Assembly (NCBI RefSeq): GCF_900105475.1
Contig: NZ_LT629777.1
Span: 5,456,001 to 5,520,000, forward strand
From: Pseudomonas asplenii
GTDB lineage: Bacteria > Pseudomonadota > Gammaproteobacteria > Pseudomonadales > Pseudomonadaceae
DNA length: 64,000 nt
Direction: 5' to 3'
Shown here: positions 27,353 to 35,428 of the stretch, piece after piece
How the letters are laid out: every line of letters begins with the position of its first letter
How positions within the stretch are numbered: position 1 is the first letter of the stretch
Made by a program: the position numbers and the translations under genes
Notes under the pieces: generated by a model
Databases searched by the model: none
What the model saw: the letters and a program-made list of their open reading frames with translations, nothing else
What the model was told of the DNA's origin: nothing

Positions 27353-28999
27353 TCACCGCCCTGCAAACCGCAGCCGCGAGAGCATTTTCAGATCGCCTGC
27401 CTTGTAGTACCCATCGCTCCAGCTGTCATTCGGTGCCAGCGGCTGCACTTCCTTGAGCGCCAGCTTCTTCGCGTAATAACGGAACCGATAGTGCTCGTAG
27501 AAGCGCAGGATCTCCAGGCCATAGCGATCCGCCAGGTCGGTATCGCCGCGAATCACCAGGTAGTTTTCGTCGTTGCCTTCACTGGCGCCGACGCTGAGGT
27601 TATGGCTGCCGCTGATGATCGTGGGGGTGTCGCTGGTGAAGTCGGTCACGACCGCCTTGGTGTGCACCAGCAGGCGCCCCTTCTGCCCCTTGAGACCCTC
27701 CTTGATCCAGCCTTCCAGGCCGGTACCGAGCAACGCCGTGGCGACGAAGTCGTCGGTACGGTCGGCATGAATCCCGGAGATGCTGCTGGCGGTGTTCTGC
27801 AGGCCAAAACGCAGCACGTCGTCATGGGGTTGGCCGAGCAGAGCCTCGAGAATCGACTCGGGCAAGGCAAAGGCCGTGGCGAACAGCACATCCTTGCGCG
27901 CGGCCGTGATGATCTGCACGAAAGCCTCGAGATCGCCCTGGCCGCTACGCGGGGAAAATCCGGCGAACAGCGGCTGACCGGGGTCCATGGGGTTGTTCCG
28001 GGTGATCCACTTGCGGGTCGCCGACACGTCCGTCGGGCTGGCCCAGATCTGCTCGAAGACCTGGGTGTACTCGGCAGCCAGACGGCTGTCGTCGAGCACA
28101 TGAATCACATTGGCCTGACGGTACACGCCATTGGCGGTGAAGTTGGTACTGCCGCACAGCACCGCCTCAGGCTGGTACTGGCCAGCGCCGTCACGCTGAC
28201 TGAGGACGATGAACTTGTCATGGAAAATCTTGCTGGTCACACGCCCGCGTTTGCTCTCGGCAGGAATCGCCGCCAGGCTCCGTTCGTTGTAGGCGGTGTC
28301 CTCGTCGCCGACCTTGGCGTGATACAGCACACGAATTCGCGCGCCGCGGTCCTTGGCCGCACTCACCGCACTGACGATAGCCGGCAACTGGTACTCGTAG
28401 ATAGCGATATCCAGGCCCCATTGCCCATCCTTGGCACGCGCAATGAAACCGAGCAGCTCTTCCAGCAGGCCGTTTTCCAGCCACAGACGGGCAGCTTGCG
28501 GCCAGTCCTCGATAGACAGGTCGTTCTGCTGGGTAAGCAGTTGGTTCAGCTCGGGAAACTTGCGTTCGAAACCCTGACTCGCTGCCACCGCGCGATTGAA
28601 GATGACCCGCTGGTTCTTCGGCAGGCCATTATCGGTGGTCACGCTGATCGCCAGCGACTCGCCCAGTTGCGGCGCATCGGCCGAGCCATAGGCCAGGTGC
28701 ACGCGGTAGTTGCAGGTGGTGCCGGGTTCGACGTTGTAGTCGGCCCAGCGGAATTTCTGCAGTGGCGCCAAGTCGCTGGGGGTGGCGTGATACTGGGGAA
28801 AGGTGTGCTCCTTGCCGGGAAAGGTCAGGCTGTTGAACAGAAACCGCCAGGGCTTGGTTCCTGTCTGGCGCTCGATGGCAAAACCGAGCAGACCGGCGCG
28901 TTTCGACTCGGCCAGATCCATTGCCAGCAGCACCCCGCTGGTGCCGGCATACGCCTTGACCCGGAAATCGTCCTGGGCATTGCTTTGAAGTACGCGCAT
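27353..28999 (-). CDS. Phospholipase D-like (HKD) protein
   Basis: The product has 548 residues with no signal peptide. An N-terminal beta domain of about 180 residues is followed by two PLD repeats. The first HKD site is HDKFIVLS (H260, K262), where the usual aspartate is S267; the second is HTKAVVTD (H446, K448, D453), fully intact. Each is followed by the expected GS-x-N element (GSTNFTANG and SGSHNLSVG). PLD enzymes act as phospholipases, phosphotransferases or nucleases (Nuc type). AAGGA precedes the ATG. It is the first gene of a pair with the KAP NTPase. Which chemistry it performs cannot be decided from sequence. Confidence 0.85.
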   Translation of the reverse strand: MRVLQSNAQDDFRVKAYAGTSGVLLAMDLAESKRAGLLGFAIERQTGTKPWRFLFNSLTFPGKEHTFPQYHATPSDLAPLQKFRWADYNVEPGTTCNYRVHLAYGSADAPQLGESLAISVTTDNGLPKNQRVIFNRAVAASQGFERKFPELNQLLTQQNDLSIEDWPQAARLWLENGLLEELLGFIARAKDGQWGLDIAIYEYQLPAIVSAVSAAKDRGARIRVLYHAKVGDEDTAYNERSLAAIPAESKRGRVTSKIFHDKFIVLSQRDGAGQYQPEAVLCGSTNFTANGVYRQANVIHVLDDSRLAAEYTQVFEQIWASPTDVSATRKWITRNNPMDPGQPLFAGFSPRSGQGDLEAFVQIITAARKDVLFATAFALPESILEALLGQPHDDVLRFGLQNTASSISGIHADRTDDFVATALLGTGLEGWIKEGLKGQKGRLLVHTKAVVTDFTSDTPTIISGSHNLSVGASEGNDENYLVIRGDTDLADRYGLEILRFYEHYRFRYYAKKLALKEVQPLAPNDSWSDGYYKAGDLKMLSRLRFAGR

Positions 29000-29126
29000 G
29001 CATCACATCCTTGAGCGATTGATCGTGATGGTCGAGCGTAGCGAACTTTCATGCCGCCGAGAGCATCACGCACCGATTTCCTTGATGAAATCTTCCATGA
29101 AACCCTTGATACACGTGGCGGCCTCC

Positions 29127-30339
29127 CTAACCCGGTGCGTCACCTGGAAACCGACCAGGCTGGCCCACTGCCTTGCTCAGTTCCCTGACCAGAAAACAGC
29201 CTGAAGCCAACGTCACCATGACAGAAAACATCATCAGGAAATAAACCACGTCGGTGCTTTTACCCCAGAAGAAAAGCGACATACCGACAATAGGCAAAAC
29301 CGACTGGTTAAGCATCACGATGACTGAAGAGGTGCTTGCAAGTCTATGCAAAGGAATCACTTCGATTCTTATCATTCGACCGACATTTCCACATACAACC
29401 TTGCCAAATATGCTCATGGCATAACACAGGACAAAGATCACGAACGACGCAGGAAAGGCAATCAAAAAAAGCGAAGGAAAAACCACAAAGAATAGCCCCA
29501 TCAGCAAGAGCCGAGGGCGCTTCATCCTGATACGCGTGGCACCATAGGCATAAGTACCCAGCACCCCAAAAAACACCTGCCACGATATCAATCACACCAA
29601 AATATTTCACGGGCATATTCATGTTCAATTCGACAAGCGCCGCCCCTGACGACTCTATCAAGCCATCAAACATGTTATTCCCCATAGACAGGAAAATCAC
29701 ACCAAGAAGGACGGGCACCGAAGCAATAAACCCCATAGATGAAACAGCCTGCCGACCCACGGCCGAGCCAGAGTTCTTGCTGTTTACCTTTTTAATAGGA
29801 TTCAGCCTCACCCAGGAAAAATAGCCGGCATTGAGGAAATAGAGAAGACAAGGAATGATCAGCAGATATTTATAACCAAAATCTATCAACAATATACCAA
29901 CAACAGGACCGATGACCATCGCAAGAAAATCCATCCTGGACATCAGGTTGATGTGATGTTCCCTGGCACGACTCAAGGTTGCAATAATTTTCTCATAGGC
30001 AATCAGTGTCTGCGAATTGCCTATGGAAACAAGACTGCCTATTACACCAAACGTGATGGAAATGACCAAGGGATCGGCAGAGTTCTGAAATATGAGAAAC
30101 AGGCACCCTGCAGTCTTTATGATGTCTGAAATAATTGACAGAGGCCTGATCCCGACGTTATCGATACATTGGCCGATCATGGGAATGAGTAACAGCCTCG
30201 GCAGCCACCACACCGCATACGACAATCCAGAGTACTCAATGCTGCCAGTCAACAGATAGACGACTACAGGCACCATGAAGGTCATCAAGGCGTCAGCGGT
30301 CAGTACCAGGAACAAAAAGCTGAAAAATAGAGTACTCAT
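29127..30339 (-). pseudogene. MFS transporter gene broken by a frameshift in a T6 run
   Basis: Two frames join into one major-facilitator protein of about 400 residues. The first runs from ATG 30339 (MSTLFFSFLFLVLTADALM) to the run of six T (plus-strand A6 at 29568-29573) and then drifts into a non-membrane tail. The second continues the membrane protein (VLGTYAYGATRIRMKRPRLL) to 29127. Removing one T restores VIDIVAGVFGVLGTYAYG. The DNA is AT-rich against its GC-rich surroundings, which suggests horizontal gain. The error could be a real mutation, a phase-variable slip or a sequencing artefact in a homopolymer. The substrate is unknown; the general form resembles small-molecule exporters. 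Confidence 0.78.
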
Positions 30340-31035
30340 CCTGAGGGCTCATCATGCATCTTTTCTTTCAAACCACCTGAACAACGACAGATCAACAATT
30401 AGCAGGCAATCCTAGCCAGTGCAAGTTAACGCTATGCGCGATAGCCCATAGCCTTTACCGCGACTACCGGGAATTCCAACTTTAAAACCGACAACAGCAT
30501 ACATACTGCGTCAGTATTAACTGACAAAACCCTCCCTGACCTCGAAGCCATTCCCCAACACCTGCAACACGGTAGCGTCCGGAAATATTCCACTAACGCC
30601 CAATCACTCACGAAGCCTCCACACAACAAGTAGGATTATTCCTTCAAAATAACGAAAGATATAGATTCCACCCAATCTGCAACAAAATATGTACAAAGAC
30701 ATGCAGTAGCCCCACACGAGTAACAGGGCATGAAAACCAGCGCGATTATTAAGCAATACCGTCCCGAGCTCAGGCTCCGGAATAGAACGGGCTCGCCAGA
30801 TACAAAAAGAGAAACCAGTGCGGGTAGCGACCACCCCGCCCTGGTGCCCAGTGCAGTAAGACCCCTGCCACACTGGCAGCCTTCGATGTTCTGCATCCGT
30901 TGCTACGAAATTTAACTTTCAGCACCCAGACACAAGCATATGGTCGCGTAAGCCCCTACCCTGATCGATGATCCACGGCGAACTGACTTCGAGCGCGATC
31001 TGCTGTTTTCCTACCCGAACCCAAAAGGACCTTCC
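30340..31035. other. AT-rich stretch of about 700 bp with no convincing gene
   Basis: It is much poorer in GC than the flanks and continuous in composition with the broken MFS gene. The short frames here (for example 30604-30896 minus) have odd, Cys/Trp-rich translations and no ribosome-binding site. No insertion-sequence ends, tRNA or direct repeats were found by eye. It is probably part of the same acquired fragment. Confidence 0.6.
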
Positions 31036-31728
31036 ATGGAATCTCCCTTGCACCCCAGCGTGGCCCCGGCCCTGAGCTTCAATGGCGGTTTCGTCGACAC
31101 CCTGGGCTTTCTTGCCCTGCAAGGTCTGTTTACCGCCCATGTCACCGGCAACTTCGTGACCCTGGGGGTCAGCATCGTTAATGGAGCCTCCGGCGCATTG
31201 TCCAAACTGATCGCCTTGCCGGTGTTCGTCCTGGTGGTGGGCCTGACGCACCTGGCCGCCGTGGCGATTCATCGCCGTGGCCTGGTGCCTCTGCGTCTGC
31301 TGCTGGTAGCGCACACGCTGATGCTCGCCGCCTTCGCCGGACTGGCGATCTATTGGGGCCCCTTCGCCGATAGCGACAGCACCAAAGCGCTGATCACCGG
31401 AATGACGGGTGTCGCCGCCATGGCGATTCAGAATGCGATTTCCCGCCAACACCTCAAAGGGGCGCCCCCCACCACCCTGATGACCGGGAATGTCACCCAG
31501 TTCGCCATCGACGTGTTTGCCCTGTGGGGTGAGCGCGACCCGGCGCAGCGGGCCACGATCCGCCTGCGTCTGAAACCCGTCTGCATCACCCTGCTGGCCT
31601 TTGCCAGCGGCTGTATCAGCGCCGCGCTGCTCTATCTGGTGACAGGCCTGTGGGGGCTTTTGCTGCCGCTGGTCATCGCCATCGGGGTCTGCCTCAATAC
31701 CCATCGCAAGGACACACTGCAGCCCTGA
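31036..31728 (+). CDS. DUF1275 (YoaK-like) membrane protein
   Basis: The product has 230 residues with about six membrane helices. It carries the family features near the N-terminus (GGFVDTLGFLALQGLFTAHVTGNFVTLG) and the internal repeat of that motif (PPTTLMTGNVTQFAIDVF). The function of this family is unknown. It stands just right of the AT-rich patch and 180 bp before the amine-oxidase operon, with no sign of co-transcription. Between it and the next gene is only a 7-bp stem (CTGACGG/CCGTCAG, 31783-31808). Confidence 0.85.
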   Translation: MESPLHPSVAPALSFNGGFVDTLGFLALQGLFTAHVTGNFVTLGVSIVNGASGALSKLIALPVFVLVVGLTHLAAVAIHRRGLVPLRLLLVAHTLMLAAFAGLAIYWGPFADSDSTKALITGMTGVAAMAIQNAISRQHLKGAPPTTLMTGNVTQFAIDVFALWGERDPAQRATIRLRLKPVCITLLAFASGCISAALLYLVTGLWGLLLPLVIAIGVCLNTHRKDTLQP

Positions 31729-31907
31729 ACCGCCGCTCGACGCGCTGATTGTCTGGCACTCCCTCGCCTGTTTTTCGCCACCCTGACGGTCAGGCCACTG
31801 GCCGTCAGCGAATACCGTAGTGGCAAACTGGCATTCCGCCAAAACTCAACAATACTTGGTCGCGATTGGAAAACGCGGTACCCCTCCCCCCCGAAATGGA
31901 GTTCTTC

Positions 31908-33665
31908 ATGAAATCGCAAGAACTGGAACTGGACGTTGCCGTGGTCGGCGGCGGAGTCTCGGGTGCCTACAGCGCCTGGCGTCTGCAACAGACCCACGGC
32001 GACACGCAGCACATCGCCCTCTTCGAATACAGTGACCGCATCGGCGGGCGGCTCTTCAGCATCAACCTGCCAGGACTGCCGAACGTGGTCGCCGAGGTCG
32101 GCGGCATGCGCTACATCCCCGGCAAGGACGGCCACGTGCTGGTGGACAACCTGGTCAAGCACCTCAAGCTGCCCAGCCAGGATTTCCCCATGGGCGCGCC
32201 CAAGCCGGTGTACTCGAAGAACAACCTGTTCTATCTGCGTGGCAAGCGTTTCCGTTATCGCGACTTCGTCGAAGCGCCGGAAAAAATCCCTTATGACATG
32301 GCCTGGTCGGAGCGCGGTTTCTGCCCCGAAGACCTGCAGGTCAAGGTGATGAACTACGTCTACCCAGGCTTCGACAAGCTCAGCCTGTGCCAGCAGATGC
32401 AGGTCAAGGTGTTTGGCAAGGAAATCTGGAAGTACGGTTTCTGGGACCTGCTGTACCGGGTGATGAGCAACGAAGGCTACCAGTTCATGAAGGACGCCGG
32501 CGGCTATGAAGCCAACGTCGCCAACGCCAGCGCCCTGACGCAACTGCCGGCCACCGAATACAAGGACACCACCGAGTTCCTGACGTTGACCAAGGGTTTC
32601 CAGAGCCTGCCGCTGACCCTGGCCGAGAAGTTCGCCAAGTTGCCGGGCAAACTGCCCGGCAAGCAGCGGGTGCAGATGAACCAGCGCCTGGCGAGTATCA
32701 GCTATGCCAAGGACACCGAGTTTCCCTATCGCCTGCACTTCCAGAATACCGTCAGCGTCGACGGGACCACCCGCGACAGCAGCGGCGGCCAGGTGGTCAA
32801 GGCCAGGAAAATCATCCTGGCCATGCCACGCCGCTCACTGGAGCTGATCGAGTCGCCCTTCTTCAAGGACCCATGGCTGCAGGAGAACCTCGGCTCGGTG
32901 CTGGTGCAATCGGCGTTCAAGCTGTTCCTCGCCTACGAGCAACCCTGGTGGCGGGCGCTGGGCCTGGTGGCCGGGCGTTCGGTCACCGACCTGCCGGTGC
33001 GGCAGATCTACTACATGGGCACCGAGGGCGAGCAGAAAGGCGGCGAACCAACGCTCAACTCACTGTTGATGGCCTCCTACAACGACATCGGTACCGTCCC
33101 GTTCTGGAAAGGCCTGGAGGATGGCGCGCCTTTCGTCGGCTTCACCCCGGCCAGCCTGGCCGGCAAGCTCAAGGCCGAGCCGGTGGTGCCCAGGACCCAG
33201 TTCCAGGTCAGCGACGAGATGGTCCGGGTCGCGCAGATGCAGGTCACCCAGGTCCACGATCAGGTCGAACTGCCCCGTCCCTACTCGGCGGTCTATCACG
33301 CCTGGGACAGTGACCCGTACGGTGGCGGCTGGCATGAGTGGAAGGCCAACTACCGGATCGACCAGATCATCTGCCGCATGCGTCACCCGGTGGAAAAACA
33401 ACAGATCTATATCGTCGGCGAAGCCTATTCCATTGGCCAGGGCTGGGTCGAAGGCGCGGTGACCGTGGCCGAATCGACACTGCAGGATTTCTTCGGCCTC
33501 AAGCGCCCGAACTGGCTGCCCAAGGACTACCACCTCCTGCCAATCCCCACCCCCGACGGCTGCAGCCTCGAACCGGGCCAGCGCCCGCCCGTCAAGAATT
33601 GCGCAGCGACCCTCAATGAAGTGACCGAGTTTGCCTACAAGGGGATTGATCATGGCAACACCTAA
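31908..33665 (+). CDS. Flavin amine / L-amino-acid oxidase family protein
   Basis: This is an FAD-dependent oxidase of 585 residues. It has the dinucleotide fold VAVVGGGVSGAYSAWRL, the second motif EYSDRIGGRLFS and the substrate-domain signature EVGGMRYIP. The C-terminal FAD motif is VGEAYSIGQGWVEGAVTVAE. There is no signal peptide, unlike many secreted L-amino-acid oxidases. ATG 31908 is chosen over in-frame upstream ATGs because GGAG lies 6 bases before it. The 3' end overlaps the decarboxylase gene by 14 bases, so the two proteins should be made together and probably act in sequence: amino acid to 2-oxo acid, then to aldehyde. Substrate unknown; tryptophan or another hydrophobic amino acid is possible. 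Confidence 0.88.
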   Translation: MKSQELELDVAVVGGGVSGAYSAWRLQQTHGDTQHIALFEYSDRIGGRLFSINLPGLPNVVAEVGGMRYIPGKDGHVLVDNLVKHLKLPSQDFPMGAPKPVYSKNNLFYLRGKRFRYRDFVEAPEKIPYDMAWSERGFCPEDLQVKVMNYVYPGFDKLSLCQQMQVKVFGKEIWKYGFWDLLYRVMSNEGYQFMKDAGGYEANVANASALTQLPATEYKDTTEFLTLTKGFQSLPLTLAEKFAKLPGKLPGKQRVQMNQRLASISYAKDTEFPYRLHFQNTVSVDGTTRDSSGGQVVKARKIILAMPRRSLELIESPFFKDPWLQENLGSVLVQSAFKLFLAYEQPWWRALGLVAGRSVTDLPVRQIYYMGTEGEQKGGEPTLNSLLMASYNDIGTVPFWKGLEDGAPFVGFTPASLAGKLKAEPVVPRTQFQVSDEMVRVAQMQVTQVHDQVELPRPYSAVYHAWDSDPYGGGWHEWKANYRIDQIICRMRHPVEKQQIYIVGEAYSIGQGWVEGAVTVAESTLQDFFGLKRPNWLPKDYHLLPIPTPDGCSLEPGQRPPVKNCAATLNEVTEFAYKGIDHGNT

Positions 33666-35346
33666 CGGCTTCACCGTCGCCGACTACCTGCTCGCCCGAC
33701 TCAAGGAGTTGGGCGTGAAAAAGGTCTTCCAGGTGCCCGGCGACTATGTCACGAACTTCATGAATGCGTTGGAACAAGACCCGGAGATCGATGCAGTCGG
33801 TGAAGTCAATGAAATGAGCGCCGCCTACGCCGCCGATGGCTATGCCCGCTACACAGGGATCGGCGCGGTTTCGCTGCAATATGGCGTGGGCACCTTCAGC
33901 GCGCTGAACGCCATCGCCGGCTCCTATGTAGAACGCAATCCGGTGGTGGTGATCAGCGCCAGCCCCAACAAGAAAAATCGCGATCTGATCTGGAGCAGGG
34001 ACATCCTGTTTCATCACTCCACCGGCGACCTGGAGGTCGGCCGCAAGGTTTTCGAGAACGTCACGGTCGCCTGCGAACTGCTGGGGAACTGCTGCGCGGC
34101 ACCTGCGCTGATCGACAAGGCACTGACGGCCGCCATTACCGAGCGTCGGCCGATCTATCTGGAAGCCTGGCAGAACGTCTGGGGCGAGCCCTGTCAGCCG
34201 CCGGTCGGCAGGCTGTCAGCGATACCCGCACGGTTCGACAAAGGCTCGCTGAAAGCGGCGATCGAAACCACGGTGCAGCGCCTGCGGGCAGCGAAAAAGC
34301 AGCCGATCATCATGCTCGGTATCGAGATAGCCCGCCTCGGTCTGCAACAACAGGCCCTGCATCTGATCGAGGCCAGCGGCCTGCCCTTTACCACCTCGCT
34401 GGAAGCCAAGACCGTTCTCGATGAAAAACATCCGCAGTTCATCGGCACCTACGCCGGTGATGCCTCGCTACCCCAGACCCAGGCATTGATGAACGATGCC
34501 GAGTGCATTCTGGCCCTGGGGGTGATCTTCACCGACGACTACCTGCCGTTGCTGGTGGATGACCAGAAGTTCGACAAGATTACCCTGGTCACCTCCCAAC
34601 TGACTCGCACCGGCCTGCAGTATTACCACCCTCGCGTGCCGCTGCCGAACTATATGGAGGGCTTGACGCAGGCGCTGCGCCTGGACAAGCACTTCCCGCA
34701 ACCACGGGTCCCCCGCGAACCCTTGCCTGCGCTATTGCAAGGTACCCAGGACGGCAGCGAACCGCTGAGCTACACCCGCCTGTTCAACAGCCTCGACCAG
34801 TTTGCCCGTGAGCATCACTGGTGGGAAAACGGCAGCCTGATTCTCGGCGAAAGCTCATCCCTGTATGTCGCGAGCAACCTGATGGACATGCCCCGCGACA
34901 GCTTCGTCGCCGATGCGATCTGGGGCTCGCTGGGTCATGAAACCGGTTGTGCATTGGGCGTTGCCCTGGGCAGCGGTCGCCGTCCCTTCGTGGTAGCTGG
35001 CGATGGCGGCTTCATGATGATGTGTCAGTCATTGTCGACCCTGGTACGCAATCAGGTGAACGCCGTGGTGTTCGTCGTGAGCAACGAGGTGTATGCCATC
35101 GAACAGGCGTTCGTGGATATCCATGCGTTCGATGAAGACGGCAAGTTCGCTCCGTTCGACATCTTGCCCACCTGGGATTACCTGGCGCTGGCCAAAGGCT
35201 TCGGCGCCGAGGGCTACCAAGTGTCGACCCAGGCCGAATTGGACGAGCTGCTACCGAAACTGAACGATAGCCGCAAGACCACATTGGTACAGGTGATCAT
35301 TCCACAGAAGGACCTGGCACCGCAGATCAAGGCCCTCGCCAGCTGA
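33652..35346 (+). CDS. Thiamine-diphosphate 2-oxoacid decarboxylase (PDC/IPDC family)
   Basis: This decarboxylates a 2-oxo acid to an aldehyde using ThDP and Mg. It has 564 residues. The catalytic set of pyruvate/indolepyruvate decarboxylases is present: D31 (VPGDYVTNF), E54 in NEMSAAYAADGYAR, the double histidine H121-H122 (ILFHHSTGD), the cofactor motif AGDGGFMMM and the late glutamate in VYAIEQ. The start at 33652, inside the oxidase 3' end, has AAGGGGAT upstream. Acetolactate synthase and benzoylformate decarboxylase lack the HH pair, so this is a true decarboxylase type. True decarboxylases of this kind are uncommon in Pseudomonas. Confidence 0.9.
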   Translation: MATPNGFTVADYLLARLKELGVKKVFQVPGDYVTNFMNALEQDPEIDAVGEVNEMSAAYAADGYARYTGIGAVSLQYGVGTFSALNAIAGSYVERNPVVVISASPNKKNRDLIWSRDILFHHSTGDLEVGRKVFENVTVACELLGNCCAAPALIDKALTAAITERRPIYLEAWQNVWGEPCQPPVGRLSAIPARFDKGSLKAAIETTVQRLRAAKKQPIIMLGIEIARLGLQQQALHLIEASGLPFTTSLEAKTVLDEKHPQFIGTYAGDASLPQTQALMNDAECILALGVIFTDDYLPLLVDDQKFDKITLVTSQLTRTGLQYYHPRVPLPNYMEGLTQALRLDKHFPQPRVPREPLPALLQGTQDGSEPLSYTRLFNSLDQFAREHHWWENGSLILGESSSLYVASNLMDMPRDSFVADAIWGSLGHETGCALGVALGSGRRPFVVAGDGGFMMMCQSLSTLVRNQVNAVVFVVSNEVYAIEQAFVDIHAFDEDGKFAPFDILPTWDYLALAKGFGAEGYQVSTQAELDELLPKLNDSRKTTLVQVIIPQKDLAPQIKALAS

Positions 35347-35428
35347 CAGGCCTGACCCTGGCGCTCGTTTCAGCGGTCAGCCGCATCGCCACACACTCAA
35401 TTGAAGTACCTTTTGGAGTAACCGCTGC

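Noticed and set aside
27326..27355. Selenocysteine insertion at the TGA between the PLD and KAP genes, suggested by selD in the window
   Set aside because: No cysteine-homologue position, SECIS-like stem or selB/selC evidence was seen. A simple stop or readthrough is more likely.
29066..29178. Possible C-terminal fragment of a regulator on the minus strand (VTHRVREAATCIKGFMEDF, then an early stop)
   Set aside because: It looks like GC-rich coding DNA cut by the MFS patch, but only about 35 residues remain and I cannot name the family with confidence.
30604..30896. Small minus-strand frames in the AT-rich patch
   Set aside because: Unusual Cys/Trp-rich composition, overlapping alternatives in other frames, and no ribosome-binding site.
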